A DNA stretch of 64,000 nucleotides, taken from positions 6,649,001-6,713,000 of the forward strand of contig NC_133170.1 of assembly GCF_040802235.1 (NCBI RefSeq), in the 5' to 3' direction. The number at the start of each line of letters is the position of its first letter. The stretch's first letter is position 1. The stretch comes from Manis javanica (lineage: Eukaryota; Chordata; Mammalia; Pholidota; Manidae). This document shows, one piece after another, positions 35,521 to 47,450 of the stretch. Made by a program: the position numbers and the translations under genes. Below the pieces are notes generated by a model. The model did no database searches. It had not been told where the DNA came from and was given only the letters and a program-made list of their open reading frames with translations.

Positions 35521-38214
35521 CAGAAGAGACGATGGGCAAGCTAAAGCACAAAGGAAAACTCAGATTGGCATGTAAAATGAGTGGTCAGCTATGCAGATTA
35601 TAAAATACTGGACAAGGTGTAAAGGACAACATATATGATTGTATATGTGTGTGTGTGTGAAAACAAAGATTCTGGAGGCTGTAGACCCCCTTGATTACCA
35701 TATAACTTCAAAATGCATAAAGTCTCACTGAAACATCCCCAGATTTGCAGAGATAGTCATATTAAGCATTTTTATTATGCATCAGTTTACCAACTGAAAT
35801 CAAAGTTAAGATAAACTTTCGATACATAGTGAAAACATTCCAAACATTCAAATTACTGCTGTTCAAACATTCCAAATCACCACTAAATGCCAAACATTAG
35901 AGCAGAAAAATGCAACCATGTTGGAAATGCTTATGATCTCGTGGTGAAGAAGGGAGTTAAAAAACATAAACATATGAAATTACTTGGAACACCTGAAATG
36001 ATTAAAAAAAAAAAAAAAGTCAGCCTAGGGAGACCTTCAAACTCATCCTATATAAATTCTTTCCAAGCACAAACCTTCTAGACAGTACTCCCAGCAGACG
36101 GTTGGCTGGCTTCTTAAACTTTTGCAGTGACAGGGAACTTTACTTTCTAAAGAAGGTGCCTCATTCCATTATTGGACAACTGTCCTTATTCGTTATTTAT
36201 TCGATCCCCAATCTGGCTCCCCCGTACCCACTGGGTCTTACTCAGCTCTCTGAAAGCAAGCATAGATTTGTCAATGAAGACCAGTGAATCCATTCTATAG
36301 CAGCACAGGCGTGATTGGACGTAAAGTGAATCCAGAAGGGAGATGACTTTGGGCCAGGTGTTCAAAGAAGAGAACTATGAATCATTAAAAAAAAAAAAAG
36401 CTTCAGAGGTACAGAAGGTGGTTAATCCTGGCTGGAGCTGAGAGACCAGAGTGGAAACAGACAGGAGGAAAAATAGAGGAAACGCTGACGCATATCCCTG
36501 AAGGCGAGGGAAAATTATGGCAATTAGCAAGATTATTCTGTCTGTGTAAAAAAAATAGAATGAAAGGTAAAGGACAGGTACATAAATAAGTAAACCAGGT
36601 CACTCTAAAACATGGCATTGCACAAATTTAGAGCTGATAAAACTCAGAGGTTATCTATTTATTTCAATCCATTAATTTTATAGACAAAATAATTAAATCC
36701 TGGGAGGAAAAGGTAACAGTCACCACCCCTACATTCCTTACCATCATAAGGAGGAACAATTTTGCAGAACAGTTTCCTGTCCTGTACCCTCTGCTCCCTA
36801 TCGCCAGCAAAACGTGCTGCATCTGAGCTGCTGTGTAATTCCTAACCGGCTCTCAAAACTCCATGATTACGGGGCAAAGATAGGAGAACATGAGGCCCAA
36901 TTGCCTGAGTCTTCCTGGCTTCTCACCAAGAGTCAGTGTGGACAGGATGTGGCCACTCTGCAGGACCGGCTCTTGGACACTGGCCACCTATTATGCTGAC
37001 ACACGTAGCTCAGGCATCAGCCAAGAAGACAAGGAATCAAAAATGCTTCTAATTTCCTCACAAAACTTCGTATCTTTTCCTTGGTGTTGTCACACAGGCC
37101 TGCCATGGGGCAACAAGCCAAGTTCCATGCGCTTCTTTTACACACACCTAGGCTCGTTTCCCCTCTCACTGACCCCCAGGTGTCCTCAGGGCAGAAGCTG
37201 GGCCACCTCTCCCCACCTGGAGCCCCCAGTGTCACCCACCCCCACACCCCCAGGCTCTTTGGTCTCCTTCCCTGATCCCATCTTCTTCACACTTGAAACA
37301 TCAGTGCCTTACACATGCAGCCCTGTTCCAGAAATATCTGCATTTTTAAACAGACATACCACTAAATGAAAAATGCCAACTGCAGAGTAAAATGTATGGC
37401 ATGATCCTGTTTTCGTAAAAACAAAGAAAACAGTAACATAAAACCCTGCGTATGGACTCATTTGTTCAAAAATATTTAAAACAAGTTCAAGAGAATACTC
37501 ACCAAGGTGTGAGCAATACAGAAGGAAGGGAGGGAGGATTGATTTAAATTAAAAGCGCTACTGCACTTTCCAGTCATCAGCCAGCGAGGGGCGTGTGCTG
37601 CTCCCGGCCCCTCCACCCTGACGCCCGGCAGGACCGAGCTGTCCACCCTGTCTCAGTGCCTGCCCAGATGCTACGCCCACTGTTCATCAGTTTGCACCTC
37701 TCCTAATTCAGAATGCAATCAAACTGACTGGTGACAACATTGTCAAATTCTTCATATCGTCCACATTCTAGAAATTGATTCTGAATAAAACGATAACCAA
37801 TCGCACAAATTATTCATTTGTTTTATTAAACTGAGAGTTGAGTATTTCAATTGCTCATGCAACGTCTGCCTCCTCGCAAAGAAAACATGAATTGAAAGGA
37901 CTCATTACTTGGCCATCAGCACTACCCTCCAAGGCTCTTCGTGAGTGGAACCCCCTTCTCTCCATGCTGGGAAGCTTTTCAACTCTACTCTTCGTTACTT
38001 CCCATGTCGGGTCCCGTCCAACACCGCCTTCCACCCTACCGTCCTAAACAGCTCTTAGGTTTGTGCCCTCCCAACTATCCCTACTGCACTGCTCCGATCT
38101 ACCCTGTAAAACCAAGAGTGTGACCTTCCAAACCGACTGTGCCTGAGAGGTTTCACCCTCCCAAGTACAACAGTGAGGTGAACAGGAAGTGGGCTTCCTC
38201 CTAAAGGGGGTGCC
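35521..38214. other. Intronic sequence, nothing recognised
   Basis: About 2.7 kb. A short (TG)n near 35645-35660 is the only structure noted. The 159-residue frame at 36890-37369 has no domain character. Confidence 0.45.
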
Positions 38215-38390
38215 CCCACTCAGCTCTGCGACCTTGAGAAGAATCCTTCTCCTTTCTAAGACCTACTCTCCTTTTCTGTGTAATTCGAGTACTACCTAAC
38301 TTGTAAAAGGATTGTTGTAAGCATTAGAGATCACGCGTGCAAAGTGTCAGGTCCTCAGTGGGGCTTTGTCCAAAATTAAATGCTTTATTA
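38215..38390 (+). repeat. MIR SINE remnant
   Basis: CAGCTCTGCGACCTTGAGAA, TAAAAGGATTGTTGTAAGCA, ATTAGAGATCACGCGTGCAA in MIR order. Confidence 0.65.
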
Positions 38391-38974
38391 CTTTCATTAT
38401 TTTCTTATCTGTAAAAATGGGCAATAAGTCTGAGTTACTTTGAAGATAAATGAGATAAGATGTAAGGGACCAAACATAGTTACTAAGTATTTCCTTTCAT
38501 TTCCTTTTAATGGGTCTCTAGTTCATCTTCTGCCGCTTGACTTCACATGCCTTCTCCTTCAGCATAATGAGTTATTTAATAGTTGGACTGTGCATCTTCT
38601 CATGCCCTCCCCTCCTTCAAAGCCATATTTACAGGTATAAACTTATGTGTGAGACAGTCTTTTACTATATATATTTCAACATTAAAGGAATTGTCAAAAA
38701 TTTTCAAATTCAGAATGCAATCTCCACAAAGTACAAGTGTGCTTAAGGGGGTGATAAGACAGAATATTTATAAGCATCAAATTCTGTTAAAAATCTTCAA
38801 ACCATGGCTGCTGTACATATTCATGCAAACATGGTAAATGTAATGGAGGATTATAAAATCCTGCTAAATGATAATCTGAGAAATAACCTTGGCAGAGATG
38901 CAATCTTGAGTTGAAATGAAAAGAAGCAGTGGTCCCAGTTAGAGCAATTCCAACAAAAAAAAAAAGAGAGAGAA

Positions 38975-39034
38975 GAAAGAAAGGAAGGAAGGGAAGGAGG
39001 GAGGGAGGGAGGGAGGGAGGGAGGGAGGGAGGAA
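38975..39034. repeat. Purine-rich (GGGA)n / (GGAA)n microsatellite
   Basis: Uninterrupted G/A strand with GGGAGGGA units; polypurine-polypyrimidine tract. Confidence 0.9.
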
Positions 39035-40192
39035 GGAAATGTGAGTACATCAATAGCTGAATGGATAAAGAAGATATGGTACACATATACAAAGGAATAT
39101 TACTCAGCCATAAAAAAGAACAGTATCTTGCCATTTGCAAAAACAATGGACGGAAACAATATTGCTTCTCCCTCACTTACCAACTTTACATCTCCCTGTA
39201 TGGCCCCGGAAGATGACTGGTTAGCCAGAGACGGGTAAGATTCCTCAAGGGAGGAACAACCTAAGACAGGCACAGTCGCAGGGGAGCCAGCAGGTGAGAA
39301 ATTGGGGATCAACAGAGGTGAGTCTCAGAACCTCAGACCCCCTGTTTTGAGAGAAATCTGCATCCGTGGATGTTTTAATGCCCTTGTCTAGCTCGGATTA
39401 GCACATAGTCTACAGGCACACACCTGATCATCTACAATTGCTCTCTTACAACACTAAACTATGTCTTCTACCTTTATCTTGCATCTACCTACCACTTCTA
39501 TTAAAAATAATAATAATAATAATAAGGGAGAAATGTGGGATCCACATATAAATCAAGTATAAAAATCAAACAAATAATCATAATTGACCTGATTGTTTAT
39601 AGTTCATAATGCGTGATCAAAACCGAAAGTTTTTGTGATGACTACCCTTGTACTGTTCACCATGTAAGAACTTGTTCGTTATGCTTCAAAAGATTGGAGA
39701 CTGTTGAGAATTAGGCTTAGGGTTGATTAATGATTGTGCATTGAGTCCCCTATACAGAATTTTATTGTTGTCGACCATATGATCAATAAATATGAGACAC
39801 CCTCTCAAAAAAAAAAAAAACAATGGATGGACCTTACAATGATAAGTGAAATAAGTCAGACAGAGAAAGTCAAACACCGTATTATATCACTTAATGTGGA
39901 ATCCACAACGACTCAGAGAACAAACTGGTGATTGCCATAAGGGATGGGGTTGGTGGGACAGGTGAAACAGGTGAAGGGGACAAAGAGGCACAAACTTCCA
40001 ATCACAAAATAAATAAGTCAAAGTGATAAAAAGAACAGCATAGGGAATATATTTAAATCTTTCAATGGTGACAGATGATAACTACACTTAATGTGGTAAT
40101 GTACATAAACTGTCGAATCACTGTACCATACACCCAAACCAGTATAATATTGTATATCAACCATACTTCAATAAAAACAAGAAGAAATGTGA
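39033..40192 (+). mobile_element. Older L1 3' fragment, split by retroposon copy 3
   Basis: ORF2 C-terminal sequence (WIKKIWYTYTKEYYSAIKK) starts at about 39045 and is broken at 39153. It resumes at 39831 (ACCTTACAATGATAAGTGAA) and ends with a 3' UTR and AATAAAAACAAG at about 40181. AAGGAAATGTGA (39033-39044) and AAGAAATGTGA (40182-40192) are plausible diverged duplications. Antisense to BICD1. Confidence 0.85.
39139..39830 (+). mobile_element. Non-coding polyadenylated retroposon, copy 3, nested in L1
   Basis: Flanking duplications AAAAACAATGGACGG (39139-39153) and AAAAACAATGGATGG (39816-39830) differ at one base. The body includes the shared TCCTCAAGGGAGGAACAACC segment, the (AAT)n tract, the AATAAA-containing 3' end and an A-run. 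Its 5' truncation point is intermediate between copies 1 and 2. Confidence 0.92.
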
Positions 40193-42309
40193 TTGAAAGT
40201 GATTATGTTTGCTAAGGTTGTCTGTCAACTTTCCAAAAGCATGTTAATATATTTTAATCTTTTTAAATTAATTTGATAATAAATGTAAACATTTCTTTAA
40301 CAATAATAAGAAAAAAATACTAGCTTAGGTACATAAATTATGAACTTTATGTTCACTCATAGGTTGGAAAAGAAATCCAGGGTTATTCTTCCCCATATTT
40401 CATAATTTAGAATTTACAAAGGCAAAGAAAGTTAACAATCTTTCCAAGCATATAAGAAAAAAATACTAGTTCTATTTAAATATGCATCCAGGTAATTAAA
40501 TGGCTTTCATCAGGTCCCTAAAGTGACAATCTCTAAAAGTGTGTAAGTTCAAATGTTTATTTCTTGAATGATTTCACCATAGCCCTGAAAAAAGGATAAA
40601 GTTGACTCGGGGAAGAAAAACTGCTCAGTGCCCACAAAGTACTTCTCCAGCAGCTGGCACCCACCCTTCTGGTGTCAGGTCGGAGAATAGGAGCAAGGAA
40701 ATGAAGATTCCTGTACATCGTCTACTGTGACTTAGCTGCAAAGCTTTCCTAAAGTTGTCACACGAACATGATTTCAAAAATGCTGAATCATTCCTCTCTA
40801 AGGGGCTCTTTCTAAAATTTACATTTTAAATTTCAAACGTTTTTTAAGTAAAATGAAACAGAACCCTAAACGTAAATCTAGGGTTTTTTAAACATATGTA
40901 TATTTTTAGTTTTCAAATTATTTTAGAACCAAATGCTCCTTCTTCAATGCTCCTGTGGTCTGGGTGACAGACACAGTGCCAACTTACACACACCCCAACA
41001 TGCAGTCAGCCAGGCCCTGACCACACCTAGACGTGGGCGCCCCCCCAGGTCACTGAAAAAGCAAGCACTATACGTGAAATCATAAAACTATGGTCAAGTA
41101 TTCTAAGACACGCTGCTGTGCCCAGCTCCCCGAAGATAATGAAAAGGAGATGATGATGATGACGTCAGAAGCCATTCTTTTATCCTATCCTCAGCACTTT
41201 TCTTCCAAGTGTACTCTTTTGGGAACAGAATTATAGCAGTCATGTAGGCACAGGATGGAGCCCTAAATGATATCAGGCCAGGCCAAAAAGCAATTCACTT
41301 AGGGAAGAAATAACTAGAAAAAAAATTACTGAATTCACCATCTTGGTTTTGCACATCTCCAGACACACTGCTTATATGCATTATTATCACAGCAGTACAC
41401 AGCCTGGGAAGCAGCATGGCTGGGGCTGACTCCTGAAAACAGAATGGCCTGCGAAGACTGAGCTGCGCTGCTCCACTGTAAATGACTAATGCCCAATTTG
41501 AACTTAGTACAGTATTTTGACATTCCCCTAAATGGGTCCAATTATTCTTAAATCAATCACACTTGCTGAAAGAGCCTAGAAACAAGCCAAAGATTTCATA
41601 CTTGGCTTTATAGATAAAATGCAACAACATGATCTACTATATATGCCTGAAAATGAACAAAATTTCCTTTTGAAAAACCAGAGCATTCACAAACCTTTTC
41701 TTTTAAAGCTGGCTTCTATGTATCACCACTGGTTTATCTTAGCTTGGACAATCACTCTGGATTTACTTTTCAAACAGGAGATATCACTGAGACTGGTTTA
41801 GCTCATTTCAATCAGACTCCCAACTGAAATATGTAGCATGTTTAAATGATAAAAATAACATGTCTCACCATCAAATACTCGATTATAATGATGATTTTAT
41901 TACCCTAAAATACATTTTTATAATTGGATAAGCCACTTCATTAAGAACCTGAAACTGAATTATATTTATGCCAAATGCAACTGAAAAAACATAAGTAAAC
42001 AAATATCATTGGGTTAAAAATAATTCTGATAAATGTTTATTAATCTCCTGCTATATAGAACAGAATATGCCTCAACTTTTTATAGGAAAGATTTGTAATT
42101 AGTATTTGCATTATTCTATATTAAGATACCACAGGTACACTATTCTTACAAAACATATTTTCTCATTTTTCCCATGATTGTTGATGAAAGTAATACAAGT
42201 AGTTTAATACTAGTCGCTTCCTGCACATCCTAATTTTATTAGTCTTTCTCTGACACTAACCAATATTGACAAGTAAATGCTTGCTAATGGTGTTTCTTCT
42301 TCCAGTATA
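40193..42309. other. Intronic sequence, nothing recognised
   Basis: AT-rich, with a short GC-richer patch at about 40965-41045. No gene-like structure. Confidence 0.45.
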
Positions 42310-42480
42310 AATTCATTCTTTCATAAAATACTTATCATATGTTCACTATGTGCTAGGCTTTGTGTTAAAGACTCTGGATGCAAAGTAAATTAAGACAGAT
42401 TCCTTGCCAAAGAGCTCATGGTCGAGAAAAGGCAAAAGACAATTGCATTACTGTTTACTATGCAAGGTAAGAGCAAATGA
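42310..42480 (-). repeat. L2-like LINE remnant
   Basis: GTTCACTATGTGCTAGGCTT, ACTCTGGATGCAAAGTAAAT and GCCAAAGAGCTCATGGTCGA follow the reverse L2 order. Confidence 0.6.
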
Positions 42481-43979
42481 CACACAGAAAGACTCCTAGA
42501 AGCATTGTTCAAACCAAACAGGAAGGTCAGTTTATATACTCCATTTTATTAAACTATGTCTACCTCCTTTATCAAAGAGGTGATGGCTTAACACTACCTG
42601 GTTGGCACTTCCTTGTCTTGGCAAAGAGGTGTTGACAGGCAGAGACAACATCAAACATCTCTAAGAATTACAATCCCCATCCTGCTTCCTGACTACACAA
42701 GGCATCACTGAATTTAGATTTATCCGCCTAAGACCTCATCTAAGTTGGAAAACACCAGTGAATTCAGCTGTTGTTAAGACCAGACACCTACATGACCAGA
42801 AAAATGTGAACTAGAAATTTACAAAAATCAGACTTCTAGCTGGGGTTCTAGCTGAGGTTTTTACCATAGGTTTATTTTTTGGCATTTAGGCATCAGAATA
42901 AAAATAAGATGTACCTGAAAGTATAAATGCTTATTACCATATTAGGTACTAAATTAGAAGGCAAGTTGGATTAGATGTCATGTTTTTTAACTGTAAGAAC
43001 ACAAAAGATATCCCAAAGAAACTGAGTATGGTATAAGTAAACCCTTTCGATAATATTATGTGCCCAATTAGAATTCACACTTAAAATGCAGTATACACCT
43101 AGGAGCAGTGTGTACATTTAAATGTATAACCAGTTACTGGCACCCACAGTACCTCAGGAATCAGGTAAAACACACGAGTTCCTTCAACAGTATGTATATT
43201 CTTACAATGTTTGATAGGAAATCAAAGCATAGTCATTATTTTCTTCCAGAACATTATCTAGTCTTTAAAAGAAGCCTAATACCGAAAGACTGAACAGGAC
43301 AAGTGTTCTATCTACATGGACCACTTGCGATATTCCGGTTTTATAAATACCATCATTTCAAACAGTAGAGCCTAATTGGAAATGCCCAGCTGGCTACCCC
43401 TGTATTTGTTGTATGGGGGACCAGCCATCAGACCATTTGTAGGGGAGGTAAATTTTCCCCTGCTCAGGGTGACCTTACATGACTTAGCATCGTCCCGCCT
43501 CGGCTAGAGGTGAAATCAAGGCAGCCGGGGCAGCCGGCAGTGTTTTTCTCCTGCGGCCCCGACAAGAACAGCTAACACCAGGGAGGACGCAGCGGGCCCA
43601 GACTGCCCTAGGGGACTGGTGGGGCGCTCTGGTGACAGCTCGCCCTCTCCCCGAGGACCGGCTCCGCTCCGCAGAAGGCTGGGGTCCCGCAGCCTCTACA
43701 GCCCGAGACTGTGGGTCCCCGGCGCAAACCTGCTCACCGCCTCGGTGCAGCAGGGGATTGTCCCTGAAGCCTGGGTTGGAAATAACAGCAGTTTGGGGAA
43801 GTTTGCTGTATGCATTCCAACCCACTGATGCCTTGGGGCGCTGAGACGTGAAGACTCTCAAGAATCTCCCTCCCCCACCGCCTCCCAGATTCCGGCTCAG
43901 ACATTCATTTCCTGGGCAATTTCTCTCATGGGAGGAAAACAATGGACTCTTTCAATCTTCTATCAACAAAGGGCTCTAA
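42481..43979. other. Proximal intron 1 of BICD1
   Basis: No repeat named. GC content rises from about 43490 towards the CpG island. The frame at 43484-43942 on the minus strand is a by-product of GC-rich intron sequence. Confidence 0.5.
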
Positions 43980-45010
43980 AACGCGGCCGCAGCCCCTTCG
44001 GGCGCGCCCTCTCCCCTCCCGACCGGCCCGCGGGGCGGGGGCGCGGCGGCAGGTGCTCACCTCCCGCAGCTGCTCCAGCTCCTGCTTGAGGCCGTCGTAC
44101 TCGGCCTCCAGCTCGTCATAGTGCTGCTTGAGCGTCAGCTTCTCCTCCAGCACCACCAGCCCGTACTCGGCGGCCTGGATCTTCTCGTGGGTCGTCTCCG
44201 CGAGCTCCTTGCTCAGCCGCTCTATCTCCGCCTTGTAGTGGTCCGCGGCCTGCGGGGCCTCCTCTGCGGCCATCGCCCCGGCGGGCGGAGGCGGGCGGCT
44301 GCGGGGCACGGGAGAAGTGCGGCCGGGGGTCGGCGCCGCGGTTCCCCCGCGGCTCCGCCCGGGACACGCGCGAGGAACGGCCGCCGGAGCGGGCGGCGCG
44401 CAGGGCCGGGCCCGCGGGGAGCGGCGGGCGTGCGGCACGGCCCGGGCTGCGGCCGCGGCGCGGGATTCTGCGGGTTCAGGGCGCCGGCCGCCGCCGCCGC
44501 CCCGGGCCGCGCCACTGCAGTCCCGCCCGGCGCCGCACCTGCTCCCTCCGGCGGGCTGCGGCCGCCGATCCGAGGGGGCGGGGAGCGGAAGGAGGCGGCG
44601 CGGGGCGCGGCCGGGCTCCCGCCGGGCCTCCCGAGGCGCCCCCCGCCGGCTGCCCGGGGGCGCGCGGCCGGCGGCCGGGACGCGCGGGGAGGGAGCGGCG
44701 TTTCACTCGGGGCTGCGCCCGGCGCGCGTCCCGGCCCCGAGGGCGCTGGCGCCTGGCCCCGCGGAGACGCGCGCCCTCCCCGAAGGAAGGCGGACGGCTG
44801 GGGCCCCGGGGCCGGCGCTCTCGCCGCCTCCGCCCCCGGCCCGGGCGCCACCCCCCGCCCGCCTCCCTCCCTCCGCTGCTGCCCCCGCCCCGGCCCGGCG
44901 CCCCTCGCGCTCGCACCAAATACCGTTCCCCCCGACGGCCTTCGCTCAGGATTGCTCCCCTCGCCCGGGCCCTCGGTGCCCGGCTCACCACGGATCACCT
45001 CCACTCGGGA
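43980..45010 (-). promoter_or_regulatory. BICD1: CpG island promoter / 5' UTR of BICD1
   Basis: About 1 kb of very GC-rich, CpG-dense sequence covers exon 1 and extends upstream (to higher coordinates). GC boxes (GGGGCGGGG type) are visible near 44031-44040, 44574-44584 and 44881-44892. No TATA box or CCAAT box is apparent, typical of a dispersed housekeeping-type promoter. No ATG occurs on the minus strand between 44274 and about 45048, so the leader has no upstream AUG. The exact transcription start cannot be read from sequence alone. Confidence 0.85.
44061..44273 (-). CDS. BICD1: BICD1 exon 1 coding part (bicaudal D homolog 1, N-terminus)
   Basis: This exon encodes residues 1-71 of the coiled-coil adaptor BICD1, which links dynein-dynactin to Rab6-positive Golgi vesicles and other cargo. 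Seen: the minus-strand frame begins [14 protein letters not shown] and ends ELEQLRE, a heptad-rich helix. The stretch [15 protein letters not shown] (from residue 31) contains the CC1 box, A34-A35-E36-Y37-G38, which in the BICD family binds the dynein light intermediate chain. The start codon has a strong context (G at -3, G at +4). The exon ends on a complete GAG codon followed by GTGAGC, so the intron is phase 0, matching where I recall human exon 1 ending. BICD1 is normally about 975 residues; the rest must lie left of this window because no other exon is visible. BICD2 has a different N-terminus, so BICD1 is the better match. Confidence 0.95.
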
Positions 45011-46829
45011 AGATGCCTACAAGTGCCTGCAGCTGAAGCCTCTAAGTACCATTACTTCTGGCCTCAGTGGTTCTGCTCCATGGATTCTTCAATAAAGGAA
45101 AACTGCATGAAATTCCATATATTGGGTATCAACAGTACCTTCCCGTTAGCACTTGTAAAATAGTAAAGAGCGAATAATTCTTGAGACCACGTACCAACCA
45201 TTCTTGTCAGTGTGCTGCGGCCATTCTCTCCAGTCCTAGTAAGTCTGTGAGGTAGGAACCGTTATCTCCGATTTCCAGGCACAGGGAGGTTGGAGTGATT
45301 TGCCCAAAGTTGAGCGATGCTTAAGCGGTGAAGCCCAAACTGAATCAAATTCCAGAGCCCTACAGCGGATCCTGTTGGCTTCACCTTCACTCATTACTAA
45401 TACAAAGCCAGCAAGTAATATTACATGCTCATAAAATGACCGCTTTAATCAATATGGAGAGTTATGGTGAAGAGTCACAAAAGGAGGTAAAGGCAAAGTC
45501 AGAGTGAAAGAGAATAAAAATGGAGAAGAGATGAGGGTAGATAACAACCAAGAGGGAACGAAGCACTAAGCACAGAACAGGTCGATTTCAGGGCAACTAG
45601 GAGAGGCTGCGGGACCAACAGACCCAGGGCCTGGCCGTTCCTTCCTCTCGTCTATTGGATGCCACTAGCGACAGACAGAACATTCCTGGTGGCCAGGAGG
45701 TGTTCAACACATACACACGTGTGGGCTTTCTGAGTTAAAAAGAAAAAAGGGACAGAGCTCTCCCCCTTCATGAACTGTGTACATGGTAAAGAAAAAAGAC
45801 AATCGCTGACAGTGTGGGAGGGGAGCACGTGGCAACGCCCTTCAAAGCCTTGATTTACAGGCTCTCTGGATGTGATTTCCACTGCCTCCAAAAGCGACAC
45901 GAAAGATTCCTTCCTGTCAATTCCAACAGGAATCACAATTACAAATCATCTTGTAATTATATTATCTATAAATGAATAAATAAAAGGAGAAAACGCTTGA
46001 AATGTGCAGCCACCATGAATTCCGACCTTGGAGATTAGCGAGGATGATAATGACCACATCCTTCCGCCTATGTGCCCTGAAGTCACACGCCAGTAGGGAA
46101 CCCCTCGTGTGCTCCTGCAGCCCCCAGCTTCTATCACCAGGAGTGATTAGGGGCTGCTGAGAAGAGGCGACGCCTGTAACTGCAGTTGGCTCAACTGCCT
46201 TCTTCCCAGGATGCCCCTGGCTGTTGTTCCTCACGGCGGACTGTGATCCAAAAGGATCATAACGCTTGGAGTAGACGGCCTGTGTCTCCCCTTCCTTTGC
46301 ACAGACGTTAAGACGGGAGTTCACCTCTGTGACTTTCCATTTTCTAAGTTTTCATTGCCACCCATTCCTTATGCTCTATGCTGCCCCACTTTTCTGATTG
46401 ATAAACTTGTGTTAATATATTCCATCTGGCTTCATTCAGACCTGTATACTATTCTAAAATGCTAAGATTTTGCTTATTACAACTTTGATCCTTTATATGG
46501 TTGGTATTTAGCTTGAAAAAAGTAAACTTATTTCCTTATGCACATGCTCTTCCAGTACTCCAGTTACAATTCTGTCTTCTTGTATGTACCATACATATCA
46601 TATACACATAGATATATGGGTAGATATAATCAATGACAAATACCTAGGAAACAATTTCTCAAGCCATACCTGGAAGTAAGAGTCCCTCATATTTCTTTAT
46701 CCTAGCAGCCTTCAATTCCTTATGAAATGCTCTTACTTAGAGATACTTAGGGAAAAACGCATTTTGTGACTTAGTGCCTCAAACTAGCCTCTCACCAACT
46801 CTGTTGGCATGAATATAGCTTTCTCTTGC
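45011..46829. other. BICD1 upstream flank with one MIR
   Basis: Unique-looking sequence apart from a reverse MIR remnant at about 45230-45375 (GTCTGTGAGGTAGGAACCGT, TGATTTGCCCAAAGTTGAGC). No exon or gene recognised. Confidence 0.55.
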
Positions 46830-47450
46830 TCTCACGCATAAGCAGATGTTTATTAGGCACCGTTATGTCCTAGGTACAGTAGTGGGCACTGTGAAATCAA
46901 TGACCAGTAAGATGTCAGTGGTCAGTGGTCCCTGACTTCATGGAGCTTGTTTCTAGGAGGAACGAACAAAAACACCTCAACAAAACAGACAGAAAATAAA
47001 CAACAGCAAAGATGAATTAATACAATAATTTCAAAGTGTGACACTGACAGGCAGGAGACAGCACCGGTAGATCAGAACAGACGCTAGTCTGCCTGAGTCA
47101 ACTCCAACTTTGCCACTTACTAGCTGTGGGATAATAATACAACCGCTAATGAGATTGTTGTGAATAGCATAATAGTTGACACCTAATAAGCAGCCTATAT
47201 ATGCCTGTTTTTAAGTTTTTGAAGAAAAAGGAGGATAAGATTTAAGTAGAAAAAAATAACAAGATGATCAGTGCAGATCTCTCTGAAGAAGTGATATTTA
47301 TTTTAGTATCTACAGAACATGAAGGAATTGGATAAGCAAAACGTGGACAAAGAGCTTTCCAGAAAGAGGGAGCAGCAGGTGTAAAAGCCTAAGGCACTAA
47401 AGAGCTTGGGGAGTGCAGAGAACTAAAATCAAGGGCTGATGCTTTTAAGC
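46830..47450 (-). repeat. L2-like remnant split by a MIR
   Basis: GCACCGTTATGTCCTAGGTA and CTGACTTCATGGAGCTTGTT (to about 47060), and GAAGAAGTGATATTTATTTT with TGTAAAAGCCTAAGGCACTA (47270-47450), read as reverse L2. A plus-strand MIR (GCCACTTACTAGCTGTGGGA) lies between at about 47070-47230. Confidence 0.55.

Larger units (their letters stand above)
1..44060 (-). other. BICD1: BICD1 intron 1, 5' portion (partial)
   Basis: The region begins with a consensus donor (GTGAGC on the minus strand, ending at 44060) and runs off the left edge of the window. I found no second BICD1 exon; the next coding residues expected from the family (AFGQ-type sequence) are not visible in any frame. The interval is filled with transposon remnants and unique sequence listed separately. 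A very long first intron is known for mammalian BICD1. Confidence 0.85.

Noticed and set aside
36890-37369. 159-residue frame in intron 1
   Set aside because: Overlapped by frames on both strands, no protein family recognised, no splice context.
43926-44438. BICD1 frame extended upstream to 44438 and downstream into the intron
   Set aside because: The upstream start is GTG, not ATG, and the downstream part reads past a consensus splice donor at 44060.
44222-45004. 260-residue and 171-residue minus-strand frames in the CpG island
   Set aside because: Low-complexity translation of promoter/5' UTR sequence, out of frame with BICD1 or non-ATG starts, no domain.
44121-45095. 324-residue plus-strand frame across the CpG island
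   Set aside because: Gly/Pro/Arg/Ala-rich frame arising from GC-rich DNA with few stops; antisense to the real BICD1 exon.
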